Below are positions 12,966 through 25,094 of a stretch of 64,000 nucleotides of DNA, piece after piece. Each line of letters begins with the position of its first letter. Position 1 is the stretch's first letter. Origin of the DNA: Pohlia nutans. Lineage: Eukaryota > Streptophyta > Bryopsida > Bryales > Mniaceae. The stretch spans positions 42,330,372 through 42,394,371 of the forward strand of contig CM040089.1 in assembly GCA_022496805.1 (NCBI GenBank). Reading direction: 5' to 3'. The translations under genes and the position numbers were made by a program. The notes beneath the pieces are model-generated. The model made no database searches and was not told where the DNA came from. It saw only the letters and a list, made by a program, of their open reading frames with translations.

Positions 12966-13823
12966 ACCAACACTTGCTTGATTAAGCTATGCTTACATTT
13001 ATACGGTTGGAGACTATTACTAGTACCCCAATTTCAACATAGAGAGTCTTAAGAAAAACATTGCCAAAAAACTGTAGTTTCTGCATAACCACCTTTGGCA
13101 CCCATGGAAGCTCCCCATGAGCAACCTGCGTACACTCTCAGTTGAAAGAATAAACTAATTTTAGTTCATTCTTTAGATTAGAAGACGGGTACCAGAGCAA
13201 TTGGACGGGCTTCACACTTTCTAAAACCAAGGTTGATGTCTTTCACGGACCTGCTCTTAGTTTTATTAAAAGAAATTGAAAGGAGGTTCTACAGGGAACC
13301 GATTGTCTATTTGAGGCAGAGCGGGGCCATGTACTTCATGGAGAATAGCTCTAAGGGCATCCTCACTCGAGGCCTTTAAAAAGCACCCGTCATATTAAAT
13401 AATAATAATTAATAGACAAGGAATTAGACCATTAAAATATTATCATAGAATCGCATTCAAAAATGCACAATGAAAGTACAAGAAGATTTGGATATGGACA
13501 TTAGTTGATTTAGACACATTCTATCCAATGCTCAAATAGTTTAGAGGGCTCTTCAAATTTAGTCTAAAAAGGAAAAATGCACTCAAAACATGACACATTT
13601 GCCGTGCCTAAGTTAGCTGAATTTTCCATCTTTAGACTCTAGATTTGAAAAACACTCTAATTTTTTTGAACGTTAGCTAACTTTTAATGGAGTGTATTTT
13701 GGTCATCCAAAGTCCAAATCTGATTCGGAAAAAGGTAAATTAACTTTCTAATTCCTTTTCTATTGAACCGTCAAAAAAATATGCCGGATGCTATTCAGGG
13801 CCTGGATTGAGGATGCCCTACAC
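12966..13823. other. Intergenic stretch
   Basis: No gene or paired repeat recognised. Confidence 0.4.
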
Positions 13824-14353
13824 TTAACCCTTTAACATCCCATTCCTTTGTAGAACAGTCAAACTACACTTTTAAACACAATTCAACTTTCAAGATTTGT
13901 TAAAATATATTTTTAAAATATTTTTCATGCATGAAATTGTATGTTTCCTATTTGTCCTAAAAATTTCCGATTTTTCTGATGCAAAATGAACTTTTTACAA
14001 TTTTTTAGGTCAAATACTTCAAGAAATTCATATTAATTACAAAAAGTCAACAAAAAATATATAATTTCTCGAACATGTGCAAATGACAATGGAGAATCAC
14101 ATGCTATATTTTTTGTAGAATTTTTTAATTCAAAAGGTGAACATCCTAAGTAGTGAAATTCAAACCATGAGCTACATAGCTTGCAACAGAAATAAATATT
14201 CAATACTTGAAATTTATAAGATCCGAAAAGTGAAGTGAAAACTAGACTCGATAAACTTCATTTTCTCAAATGATAGCAATAGCAAAAAAACTTCATCTTC
14301 AAGGTCAAAATTAGGTTTGACCAACAAACATCCACTATTTGGATGCGCGGTCC
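13824..14353 (-). mobile_element. TTAA element, family D, copy 1 (inverted, one end eroded)
   Basis: Left end TTAACCCTTTAACATCCC. The whole body is the inverted counterpart of 14899-15444. Its other end is eroded: GGATGCGCGGTCC replaces the expected terminus before the shared TTAA at 14354. Confidence 0.75.
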
Positions 14354-14902
14354 TTAACCCCTAAACGCTCAAACGACCATTTTCTGGTCGCTGCCCGAAT
14401 CTCACGGGCTGCCTGGAACAAAAAAATAACTTTTTGAAAAATTAAAATATATTTTAAAATACCAGATCAAGTCTACTTTCCAACGCAATTTGAATTATGG
14501 CAATCCGAGTTAAACTCCACCCGGGAGAATTTTTCAAAGTCGATCACCTCAACATTGTCTTAGTGTTATAAAATTTGCTATTTGGGGAAAGTAATGATGT
14601 TCCCTCCATCATTTCTTTTTCTTTTTTGAAGTTTACAACAGATAGCCCAATTTTAACCAATCGTACTAAATTTTAAACTTTAAAATTGAAAATTATAATT
14701 TGTACAATTTTTCAAAGGTTAGTGCTATTAAATTCATTAAAAAATGATTTAAAGTTTTTTTGGAAGTTTGACTGTACTGATAATTTGTAGAGATGATGCT
14801 CTACATTTCGTCTATTGAACCAAACTCCATCAAACATATGGAAGGCACATATTATAACACATCTATGTTTTGTCCAATACCCCTCGGGCTTTTAGGGGTT
14901 AA
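14354..14902 (+). mobile_element. TTAA element, family C, copy 2 (549 bp)
   Basis: Starts TTAACCCCTAAACGCTCAAA, then CGACCA-TTTTC-TGGTCG at position 21. Ends in CTTTTAGGGGTTAA. The final TTAA is also the first TTAA of the next element. It lies between two inverted family D copies. Confidence 0.9.
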
Positions 14903-15444
14903 CCCCTAAACATCCAAGCATCCAGTTTCTGGACGTTTGTTGGTCAAACCCAATTTTGATCTTGAAGACGACTTTTGTTGCTAATACACCCAACTAAGAA
15001 AATGAAGTTTATTAAGTCTAGTTTGAACTCCACTTTTCAAATCTTAAAAATTCCAATTATTGAGTATTTTATTGCTTGTGCAAGCTTTGTAGCTCAAGGT
15101 TTGAATTACACTACATAGGATGTTCACCTTTCGAATTTCAAAATCTAAATAAAATTGTTCTATGGAAAACATATCATGTGATTCTCCATTGTAATTTGTA
15201 CCTGCTCCCAAAAAAATATTAAAATTTTAAAGCTTTTTTGTAATAAAAAATATTTTTGAAGTATTTGACTTAAAAATTTGTTAAAAAGGCCGTATTAAAT
15301 CAAAAAAATCTGAAAATTTCAAGACTGATAGGAAACATTCAATTCCATGCATGAAAAATATTACAAAATATATTTTGATAAATCTTGAAGGCTAGATTGT
15401 GTAGTTTGACTTTCCTACAAAGGAGTGGTACGTTTAAGGGTTAA
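14899..15444 (+). mobile_element. TTAA element, family D, copy 2 (546 bp)
   Basis: Starts TTAACCCCTAAACATCCAAG, then CATCCA-GTTTC-TGGACG (five of six pairs). The right end is the complement of TTAACCCTTAAACGTACC. Extra TTAA-GGG steps follow to 15452. Confidence 0.85.
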
Positions 15445-16227
15445 AGGGTTAAACCCATTCACTTGTAGTCCTGCAATAAATCAACAAAATTCTTTAAAAA
15501 ATCCCCGGCGGGGTTGGGTTGTATTTTATTTTTTTTAATCTCCTCTATGCAGTTAAACTGAAGGGTCCCCCTTCATTTGTGTAACTTTATAAAAAATTGG
15601 AACCTACCAAGTGTAAAAGTAGCCTCATTTGGTTCATTGAAGCCCCAAAATAACTACATTACCTTTTCTGCGGTGCCGGTCATTAAGACGAAAAGCAGGC
15701 CGGGGCAAAAGGAATGTGCCTGGGCATCCCAATAAATATATTGTTTACCTTTTTTCTTTTCTTTTCTTGTTTCTCACATGGAGCCAGGGAGTTGCCAATC
15801 TGAGAAATTTTACTGTTGGGTAGGGGCAGCCAGGGCGGCTCCTTCTTCAATGAGGGTCTTTATGGAAGCTCCCATTCATGGCCGGTGCCGACCCGCCAAA
15901 GGTTGACCTTTACCTTAAGTAAGCAAGAGGGGTGCCGTGGAAGATCTCCAGCCGTTGGATGCTACTACAGTATTTAGAGTCACTAGCTAATTTAGTGTGG
16001 AATATTAACTGTACCAATTCAGTGTTGTTTTATTTATAGGGGTCCCCGGGTTGTTCGGAGAGATCAGTGTGGATTGTGGTACTTTTATATTTTACTAGAT
16101 AGTTCGATGATTTCGTCGCCCATTCTTAGGTGCTCATCATTAGGTTCGGAATGTCATGGTCCCACACAATTATGGGACTTCAATTCTTGTATATATATTT
16201 TTTATCTCGCCTTCAGTTGCAGTAACA
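15445..16227. other. Intergenic stretch
   Basis: Mixed composition with no gene recognised. Confidence 0.4.
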
Positions 16228-16754
16228 TAACATAATAGAGCAGTTCATGAAGTCTCCCTTTTCCATAATTGGCAAATTACCTGCATCCAAGGTCATTGTC
16301 TTCATAAGCATGGCTATGTGCATGGGCAGTGTCAACCTCTAAACGGGGAATTTTCTAAGGAAACCAGCTAAAATCCAATATTTTACAAAAACAACCGGTT
16401 ATAAACAAGAACCCATCCGGTTATTACCCATGTTTCACTTAGATAACACTTGAGTATCACAAATTTTATTCGGATTTTAACCTGAAACTATGAATTTCAA
16501 CGGGTAGTTTGGCAATTCCATTTGGCTGATTTTACACTAATTGTCAGATCTCCCAGTACGTTGGTGTCAACTTCCAACAAGTGAATACCTACAAAAATGG
16601 GAGAACAGAAAGCTCTACGCATGGCTCTTGAAGGGAGAACCACCTTTTGCTAGTGGTACGACCTGTTGTAGAAGGTGAAAACTGGATCACATTAAAAGAT
16701 GTTCATTCCATCCAATTCCAAAAGGGGGACATCCTAAACTGCTCTATTATGTTA
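16228..16754 (+). mobile_element. TA-flanked TIR element, family P, copy 1 (527 bp)
   Basis: Left TA-ACATAATAGAGCAG; right CTGCTCTATTATGT-TA. The inverted similarity extends about 30 bases in, to a CCCTTTT block. A second copy follows 70 bp downstream in the same orientation. Confidence 0.75.
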
Positions 16755-16823
16755 TAAAAGGGTTCCCTTCACTTGTTTCATTTTAGAAATAAAAATTAGA
16801 GTTATATGTAAGTCTAGCAATCG

Positions 16824-17340
16824 TAGCATAATAGAGCAATCGGAGCCACCACTTTTTATTACTTTTTTTTTAATTTCATTGAAAAGAGTGGTATCCAATC
16901 GATTGAGTGCAAAAAAAGTGGAAGAAACAAAAATCAGTCCGGGTCCCAAATGAGGGGCACCATGCTAGTGAAAGTGGGAGCGGGTTTCCATTTAGCTAAG
17001 AAAATACTTACTAGTGCCAAAAATCTCATTAATGCACCAAGTAGAAATAAACCCTTTTACCAACGTCACTTGTTTCTTCTCCCCACACTTGTGGATTGAA
17101 GTATTTCAGGACGGTGTTCTTGCACGCCATCCCTGCTTGAAAGAGCCACCGCCTTTTGTAATGGGACCACAATCTAGTTACAATTAGAAACTAAGTTTAC
17201 GTAGCAATGACAAGGTAGTCCTAAATTTCATAGAATATAAATGGCATTCTTTCATTACTTAGAAAAGTGGATCTAAGTGAAGATTCTCTTTCGATCCAGT
17301 TTTCAAAAGGGGGACTCCATTGCACTGCTCTATTATGCTA
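16824..17340 (+). mobile_element. TA-flanked TIR element, family P, copy 2 (517 bp)
   Basis: Left TA-GCATAATAGAGCA; right TGCTCTATTATGC-TA. The inner right part with AAAAGGGGGAC matches copy 1. A pair this close in direct orientation may be two insertions or a tandem duplication. Confidence 0.75.
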
Positions 17341-19809
17341 TGAAGTTTTACTAGAAGATGAAAGACAAGGCAAATTTGGTTTTAAGGCAACAACAACTAA
17401 TTTTGCCTCCGTTTTTTTAAACCAATCACCACACTCTGAGTTATTAAAGAGATTTGAACATGCCACCTTCCTAGTGTAAGAGAAGCTCCCTCCGACCACA
17501 TTTGAGTTCCTATGGTGGAATGTCATTGTGCCCCCACTCGAGCCTTAAACCTAGTTAGTTGGTTGTTGGTGATTGTAACTGTCAGTGAAGTTTATTTCAA
17601 GTCTGAAAACACCAAGCAAAAGACAAGGTCGCATGATTTTGCTTTATAGATACCTATATTACCGCTCTTGGTTTTTGAAGCTCTAGTATAACATTCTTTA
17701 GATGTTGCTTTGTTTTTTCTACAAGAAATTTCTTGAATATTGAAAGTAGGGTTGGGGGAGGATTTGAAAGAAACCAACTATGGTCCTGAAATCCTTTTAA
17801 TAATCGGCCGGAAACACAAATTTAGAAATCTCAACCAACGAAGATGTGACATGTGTCACTATTCATTATAGTGTATTGTTTCTCTTTCCTTAGGTTTGTA
17901 TATTCAAACGGCCGAGTGCTAATTTCAATTTGTAACTATTTGCCTATTTGTTGATTGAAGGTTTATAATGCTAGTGTAGATTGATGCATCGTTTCTATCA
18001 TGGAAAAACAATGCATCTATACTACTATTGTAGAAAGGGACCAAGGCGAGGAAAACTCAAGAATGTTATTGTCCACACAAAGTGGAAACTTGATATCGGT
18101 GAGCAATGAAAACTTGTAAAAGAGAATTGGCACCTTTAACGATTGGTTTTGTTTCAATATAGTGATATTGAATGTTTACGATGAAATTATGGTTCCATTT
18201 TAAACTTGTGATTTATTATTATTTTTTGTTTTTTTTGTTGTTGTTGTTTGGGGGGGGGGGGGGGGCACAAACAAAAATGAAGTTTCATGGTTTAAAAAAT
18301 TAAAGAATCTGGTAAATTTTTTATGGAGAAAACTTAGTGTCTTAGTTAAACAAAAAAATTATGAAGAAAACTTAACCTCTTTGAACTTTGTTGAGGCTAA
18401 GCTCTTGGATAATTTACGTCTAGCCAAAACTACATGAAATGCTGAGCAATTTACTTCATCCATTTCAAAATCAATTTACTTCATCAAAAATCAATTTACT
18501 TCATCCATTTCAATATGGTTGTTTGATGGTATATGTGGCTTTAGCACGAAGAATAATATATTCCTTTAATTTCTTGTGGCAATTATTTCTCGAGTACACC
18601 AAATTCTCTTCGTTACAATTATTACACTCTATAATATCATATTTTGGCATATTTCCAAAATATATCTTGAAACCTACACATATAATCGGACAAATTCTAT
18701 GTGTTAAATTCTGGTATAAGAAGATTAACCCCTAGTACAAAGATCGACATGAATGGAGTGTTTGTTCAAGATAGTTCAACAATATGCATCATGTGGATTT
18801 AAGTAGCAAGTTCTATCACTGACGCTTTTGCTTTGGAGGTAGACACTACAATATCACCACGTGCATATGAGAAATTGACATATTATCTCTCTTAAAGGCT
18901 TTTTAAATACATTGTATTGAACAAGGTTTCTAGATTTCCTACTATAATGGAGTGAATTGTGGTGGAAAATACCACGTTGGCATTGGAATTTGGACTCATG
19001 AGCACTTTTAAGCGTGCCATGATTTACATTCATATCCTAAACAAAATGTGATAAGAGGGTTTTGAGTCTCAAGTTCGTCACATTAAAGAAAATTCTAATT
19101 ATACATTTGATACATTTTCAATAGCATTACATCAAGTCAAAACTAAGGTTGCAAAATGTTGTAGTTGCCTTAATATTCTTGAACAAACTAATCCAAATTC
19201 TTTTCCATTTTTAGCCAATTTGGGAATATTAATAAAATTTAATTGTCACCATGCCATTTTGCATGACATTCATTGAAACATTAAATGCAATCATTTCTAA
19301 TCATCCATAGAAGGAATGTTCCCTTTACATCATATTGAATTGAGTGATTTCTCCTAGCTTTTGGGAATGTTATGTTTTATCCATTAGAATAACTATACAT
19401 GGTGTGTGATATAGTTTCAACTTTTTCTTTGCAATGAAATCTTGACTCATATTTGCTGTTCTTTGAATAAAACGGGGAAAAAAAAACTACAACTCTACAG
19501 ACAACATGAATACAAACAGTGATGTAGTTTGTTTGATCTACTTATTAGACCACGTGAATGTAGGTAGCGAGTAGCATTCTTATTAGAGTGGGAACTTCAA
19601 TCCACTTTGAACGATGCGTTTAAACCTCCAAAGGCTCAATAGCGACGTTATTTCCTCAAATATTGTACCTCGTAAAGAAGTTGCCATATGTGCTATTTAC
19701 CGTACTGAGACAAGGACATGGAATAAGGAAAAGATGGAGCTGGTTTGACAGAAAGTTGAAAGGACCTGAAAGGGGGGTAAGTTAGAAAACAGAAAGTATA
19801 AACAGAAGA

Positions 19810-19841
<32 letters not shown>

Positions 19842-20560
19842 CTTCTACTGCAGACTTAAATGAGAGCTATCAAAGTTCGATTTGGCATTGGCAGCCACAA
19901 AGTCACACCATGGTCATGATGCATCGAGAGAACAACATCTGGCAAATGCTGAACGAACCGACATCCACATTGAACGTGCACTCGCAGCTTTTGAACATTT
20001 CAGCAAACTAACATTTATTTCACAAAGCTTACAGGAGTGACTCGGCTAACTTCATGCTCATCATTTCTACAATACAGTTCTTCAGCTAACTTCACGCTTG
20101 TCATTTCTGCTACTCCATACGGCCACACTCCAGTTAAAAGCACAGACTGCAACTGAAACTGTTTTTATTATTTTATTTTATTTTATTTCCATTTTCATTC
20201 ACTGTAAGCTGCAAGCATGCATGCCAATTATGACCGACCGACATGAAGTTACAGACATGTATGAATGTTGCACCATGGCTGTTCAAACCATTTAGCTCAC
20301 AAGCCCCTTCTTGTTGTCCACTCATCACAAGAAAATGGGTCCCAGGTGAAAGCCAAAGACTAGACCAGAGTCTTCGCCTAGCAGTCACTAATCTGGGGAC
20401 GAGGGTGGAAAATGAGGTCGCACTTTTGAGTGATGGTCCAGCCAAAAAGTTGCGTAACAAAGTGGCTACAAACAGGACTTACGCCTAAGCAAAAGGGACC
20501 TCGGGTGAGGAAAATACTCTTACACATGCACACAAAAAACAAAGAAGAAGTAAGTTATAG
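17341..20560. other. Gene-poor stretch with simple repeats
   Basis: No gene recognised in 3.2 kb. Visible items: a G-run at about 18250-18266, three copies of a CAATTTACTTCATCC-type unit at 18448-18515, a T-run at about 19811-19840, and a short direct repeat of GCTAACTTCA near 20048 and 20086. The part 19850-20560 is less AT-rich and has small open frames on both strands (for example 20243-20488), none recognisable; it might be an untranslated transcript. Confidence 0.4.
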
Positions 20561-21046
20561 TAAGAGCATCTCCACCGGTACTCGCCATATGGGGCCGCCA
20601 AACGGTTTCACGCCAAATGGGGCCAGATCGTCCCTCACCGAGACTCGCCAAACAGTCGGTGGCGTCGCGGCCGCGCCAAATTTCTCTCTCCGCTCGCCAT
20701 TGTTCGGGGTTCTCTTTGATCTTGAGCGCGCCCCTTCTGCGGGAATTATTGGGAAGATTGTGTCTATTTTGATCCAGGAGCGTGCCACCGTTGCCAGAGC
20801 TGGAGCCCCCGCATGAGCTGGAGTTCGCATGGAGTTCACGAGCTGGAGTTCGCTGGAGTTCACATCTGCTGGAGCCCCCGCATGACCTGGAGTTACACCT
20901 AAATCAAGCACTGACAGAAGGCCGGAATCTTGAAGCGCGAGCCCCGGTGCGGCAATCCAAATTTCAAGAGTCACTGTTCATATTGGGGCCCCTCCAAATC
21001 TCGTTTGGCGAGCCAGAAATGGCGAGTACCGGTGGAGATGCTCTAA
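20561..21046 (+). mobile_element. PIF/Harbinger-type MITE (480 bp)
   Basis: TIRs of about 25 bp begin GAGCATCTCCACCGGTACTC at 20564 and end in the complement at 21043. Each is flanked by TAA (20561-20563 and 21044-21046), a 3-bp target duplication. TAA duplication with such TIRs is the PIF/Harbinger signature. The interior is clearly more GC-rich than its surroundings, so the open frames on both strands are probably chance. A Harbinger transposase relic occurs at 57.5-58.3 kb. Confidence 0.8.
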
Positions 21047-21373
21047 ATATGACCAGTGTTTGTTTACAGTGAACAAAATGAATAATAATAATAATAATTA
21101 AAAAACCGGGTGCAAGCACATATGTGGCGGCTGAGGTGGCTTGTCCTTGTGTGAACTCCCAAAAATGACTGAAAAAAGAAATAATAAAGGAACCAAATTA
21201 ATTATATGATTGTGAAAATATTCACTGCTGTTGAAGTTCACGTGAATCTTCACAGCCTTCTCCAGCGCTCCTCCAGGAAGGAAGACGCGACCACACTACA
21301 AAGCAAGGCTAGAGACTAGGCTGCGTAGCGTGGTCAATGGCGATGGCGGATGGGGACTCAACCCAATTTTCTT

Positions 21374-21380
21374 TATAAAG
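21374..21380 (+). promoter_or_regulatory. TATA box of the F-box gene
   Basis: TATAAAG lies about 700 bp upstream of the coding start. A pyrimidine-rich stretch about 25-30 bp downstream would suit a transcription start. An acceptor-like TATGTGTTGCAG at 22009-22020 suggests an intron in the 5' leader. Confidence 0.5.
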
Positions 21381-22083
21381 CTGCCTTCTCTCAATGTCCT
21401 TCCCCTCTCACTCGCATACTTATTAGCTTGCTCTCCCAGCTCCTCTCATCCTCTCTTTCCGTGGCTGTTGCATTGGTTCAGATCCCACACTGTCACTTTG
21501 ATCAGTCTAGTTGAAGTGTTGGCCTAGCTAGCTTTCGGTGGTTTAGGGTGGTTGCAGTGATTCATCAATCAATCCGAGTTGAGTGGGTGGTTGATGCAAC
21601 TAGAACTTAGAATTTACTGCAACTAGGAGGTTTGGATTGCTTGCGTGGGTTTTGCAATTCACTGCAAGGAGCCGCTCCAATCGATCAATTTTTATATTAG
21701 CTTGCTTTGGTGTTAATTCGTGTACCTCAGCTGGAGCTTGAGGTTTTGCATGGTGGACGATTCTGATACGGTGTGGGAATGCTGCTGGGTGGCGTTTTCT
21801 CTCCGTCGTTGTCAATTCGATGGTGCAAGTGACACACTGATTGAATCTAGTAGAGCTTCTACTTTGCGCTTCAGAATCCGTTGCGAATCAATTCATCGAT
21901 CGACACAATGCCTGGTAGGGTTCAGATCTTGACACGGTTTCGATTGTTGTTAATTTCAGTGGGATTGATCAATCATTGAATTGGTGGCTGACATCCGGTG
22001 GGTTTTTGATATGTGTTGCAGGCTTAAACGTGAACCTTTCAAGTCTTTCTCTGACGAGCAACACACGCAGCAAGCAAGTATGG

Positions 22084-23235
22084 ATGGACCCATCGTTATG
22101 GGGGACACTACCGGAGCCGCTGCTAGAGCTCATTCTTTCTTACCTGCCGTTACCTTACTTGCTACCAATGCGAGGAGTATCCAAGAAATGGAACTACCTG
22201 CTGCGCACCACGAGTTTCCTGAACGCGCAGCGTCACGCCACGGTGCAGTGCGCGGCGTACGTGCTCACGGTGAATGAGCCCGCGTTCAGCGCCTTCAGTT
22301 TCTTCCAGCAAGGACCTGAGCTTTACTACCTGCGCAACAGCTCGCTCTACTGCCCGATCTCCAAGAACTGGTTCAACATGTCGTTGGACTGCTTGCCCAT
22401 CAAGGACTTCTACATCACGTCCGTGGGCGGCGGATTGCTCTGCTTCGTGGGCTATGTTGGAGCCTCCAGTCAAACTCACCGCGAGGTTGTACTCGGGGTG
22501 TGCAATCCTGCAACGCGTTCGTGGCGGATCTTGCCGCGCTGGGGGGAGGGGAAATCCTACAACTTGCCGGCGTTTGTGGCTATGGTGGTGGACAACTTCC
22601 ACCGCTCGTACCGAATCGTGCTGATCGATCACGACCGCGCCGTGACGCGCGTGTACCAGTCGAGTTCCATGGCGTGGACAGAGACAGAGTCTGTTCCAAC
22701 TCGTCACAACTTCCCGTATTACGACCGGTGCCCGAGCCAAGCCGTGGTAAATAAATCCCAAACGTTGGTTTGCACCACGCAGTGCAAGACGGGGATCTCG
22801 GCTTACGATTTTGACACGGGCCTGTGGGAGTCTTACCACGTTTTCTTGCCTGGAATGCACAGTTCTGTGCACCTCGTGCAGCACCACGGGCGCATTCTCA
22901 TGATTAGCCGCGTGATGAAGCAGAAATACGAAGGCTCAGATCGCGTGCAAATCTCGGAGTTTGATCCCCAGGGGCTGCGCGTCACGACCGCGCTCCCCGA
23001 TGTTCCGTTAGGTCCGTCGAAATCGTTTCTAGATCATTTCAAGGTCTGTGCTTACAGCAGCTACGAGGATTCCGAAGGTTTGTGCTTCGTGTCTGTGACC
23101 ACGGGCGAGCGCTGGTTGTATGACCTCGAAGATCGCTTCTGGCATATCCTGCCGAGCAGCCCTGATTCCAAAACGAAATCCATGGCTGCGTATGGCGGAT
23201 TCAGCGTCCATTTGAGAGTGGACATTCAACCCTAA
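22084..23235 (+). CDS. F-box/kelch-like protein
   Basis: A single-exon frame of 383 aa from the start chosen here. The frame is open further upstream (to 21976), but those residues overlap an acceptor-like site and look like leader. MDPSLWGTLPEPLLE also resembles the usual start of this family. Residues about 4-44 form the F-box (LPEPLLELILSYLPLP, then RGVSKKWNYLL), which would bind SKP1 in an SCF ubiquitin ligase. The rest looks like a degenerate kelch/F-box-associated propeller: CNPATRSWRILP near 150-165 and later W-containing repeats (TGLWESY, GERWLYDLEDRFWHILP). The substrate cannot be told. Codon use is GC-rich compared with its surroundings, which also creates long shadow frames on the other strand. 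It may be related to At5g15710-like or FBX6-like proteins; the subfamily is uncertain. Confidence 0.9.
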   Translation: MDPSLWGTLPEPLLELILSYLPLPYLLPMRGVSKKWNYLLRTTSFLNAQRHATVQCAAYVLTVNEPAFSAFSFFQQGPELYYLRNSSLYCPISKNWFNMSLDCLPIKDFYITSVGGGLLCFVGYVGASSQTHREVVLGVCNPATRSWRILPRWGEGKSYNLPAFVAMVVDNFHRSYRIVLIDHDRAVTRVYQSSSMAWTETESVPTRHNFPYYDRCPSQAVVNKSQTLVCTTQCKTGISAYDFDTGLWESYHVFLPGMHSSVHLVQHHGRILMISRVMKQKYEGSDRVQISEFDPQGLRVTTALPDVPLGPSKSFLDHFKVCAYSSYEDSEGLCFVSVTTGERWLYDLEDRFWHILPSSPDSKTKSMAAYGGFSVHLRVDIQP

Positions 23236-23465
23236 AATAGTTAGTTAGTTAGTTAGTGATACTTAGAGTAATCAGTACCTGTACAAAATTCACAGATTAG
23301 GCCCGGGGTGTGCAAGTGTAAAATCTTCTTGCATTCCTCCGAAACCTTAGATTGGGTGGGGGCAAATTGCCACCCAGGGGTTGCGGCCGCAAACTAGGTA
23401 ATCATGATCGATGGCGTTGTGTGATTTTCAAGAGTTTTCAATTAGCTCTGGAGCTCGATCCACTT

Positions 23466-23518
23466 CACTAGTAGAGAAGGTGGCCAGTTTCATCACCTGG
23501 CCACCTTCTCTACTGGTG
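23466..23518. repeat. 22-bp perfect hairpin downstream of the F-box gene
   Basis: Arms 23466-23487 and 23497-23518 pair over 22 bp with only one G-T wobble, around the 9-nt loop TTTCATCAC. It lies 230 bp after the stop codon, probably in the 3' untranslated region or just past it. The arms start CACTAGTAGAGAAGG, like the ends of CACTA-type elements, so it may be an extreme mini-element. No 3-bp target duplication is seen. Confidence 0.8.
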
Positions 23519-23601
23519 GACAACATGCCAATGCGGAGCTTTCATCTGACTAGATGAGGCTACCTGTACAGAATCTTCGAAATGACCGAAGATCTCTTTG
23601 A

Positions 23602-23602
23602 A

Positions 23603-23641
<39 letters not shown>

Positions 23642-23642
23642 A
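23602..23642. repeat. (ATC)n microsatellite
   Basis: About 13 units of a trinucleotide repeat. The stretch from here to 24154 holds no recognised gene. Confidence 0.9.
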
Positions 23643-24154
23643 TATAAAAAGCAGCAAAATGTTACGGAGGATTCATTTAAATTTCAGACTGCTTTTGCAG
23701 CACCGACTTATCCGACATACATACGGAGTGTTTTTGACAAGTGTGACCAGATCAGTTTTTTGATTTTGTGGTTTGCTTATTGGTGTTGTACAAGGATATG
23801 CAACAGTGTTGTGCAGTAGCGGATTGAACCCCACCATGGACTCAGGAGTTTGGATAGATCAAGATCAGGCAGGAGGAAGTCCTAGCAAGGACAAAGTGAG
23901 AGTGTTGTGATGCATAGTGTGTGCACCCACCACCAACTGATCATCCATCCCTAGTCTGATTAATTCAGTGTTTGTCTCTGACAGATCTCAAAGACTTTGT
24001 ACCCGTTGGGGCGATGCTTCCAAACACTACCTAGATATTTGTAGTTGACAGGGTTTTTGCTTCATACCCTTTTTGCTCTTCTCAGATTTGCACCAGATTT
24101 TCAGAGAAGCATATTGTTGGGAATCTCATTCCTAAACAAACTACTACACTAACT

Positions 24155-24686
24155 TATTAAACCCTCCAAGGCTCTCAAATTCAATCAGCTCGGAAACCAT
24201 AACACACATGTTGCCATGGCGGGGCCCACTCATTGTGATCAAGTGTTTGAGCTTTGTTGGAGTTGATGTTTTCACCATATGTTTAAGTTAAGGAATGATA
24301 CATCTTTTGACTGTTGGGATTGGAGAATAGACTTCGTTTGAGTGTTCAATATACAAAGGGTTTTCTAAGGATGCTTCAATCATGGGTCTCTTTTAATTTT
24401 TTCACTTTCATTTTTTAATTACTTGTAAACATAACTTTTATCTATCTTAAATATAGTTTTTGAAATTATATTTGTCAAAAATATATTTATAAAAAAAAAT
24501 CTTGTTTACATGACAAAATTTGTAAATATTTCAAATATTTTTCAATTATGTTGAAATTTTTGTCATACCTCCATAATGTCGATGACTATCTATGATAATT
24601 TATAAATATTGTAAATATGATATATCAAATATGCAAATTGTAGAGCTTTGACTTTTACAAAACATGTGAAGACCTTTAGGGGTTAA
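24155..24686. mobile_element. TTAA element, family F (left end doubtful)
   Basis: The right end is clear: the complement of TTAACCCCTAAAGGTC, ending at the TTAA at 24683-24686. A possible left end, TTAAACCCTCCAAGG, begins at 24155 but carries an extra A and no stem-loop. The body is very AT-rich. Confidence 0.4.
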
Positions 24687-24874
24687 TAAGTCCTATCTCT
24701 CCACCCAAGAATAAACTAACACCCTGTAACTTGGTGTCCAACGAAACACTCAGGTTTTAAAACTCACGGTTCTTGCCTCGGTGTTGGTGTATGCTTTGCA
24801 TTGGAGTATACGTCCATCGTTTCAACGACAAAAAAGCACACAAAAAAACTGAAATTACTCATCTTTGGTAATCT

Positions 24875-25066
24875 TACACCAAAATCACCATATGTATACT
24901 GTGTGTGGGTGAATGGCATGGGTACGTTCATCCATTTGGATAGAATTTCATCCATTACAAAAACTCATCCAATTTGTATGAATTTTAATACAATATTTTG
25001 GAAAAAATATTTATTAGTGAAGTCTCGTAAATATCGTGGGCCACAATATATGGTGATTTCAGTGTA
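24875..25066 (+). mobile_element. TA-flanked MITE, family U, copy 1 (192 bp)
   Basis: Left TA-CACCAAAATCACCATAT; right CCACAATATATGGTGATTTC then AGTG-TA. The interior has degenerate repeats of CATCCAATTT. Related to 31864-32070. Confidence 0.7.
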
Positions 25067-25094
25067 CCAATTTTTTAAAATTTTCTTTTTATTC

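Noticed and set aside
14890..14915. Interstitial telomere repeat
   Set aside because: The CCCCTAAA blocks are element ends meeting at a TTAA, not tandem CCCTAAA units.
20555..20974. Open frames on both strands of 20430-21072
   Set aside because: They lie in the Harbinger MITE and repeat its TIR-related sequence; no domain seen.
22162..22887. 241-codon open frame on the minus strand inside the F-box gene
   Set aside because: It is a shadow of the GC-rich F-box coding sequence on the opposite strand; the His/Arg-rich product has no recognisable domain.
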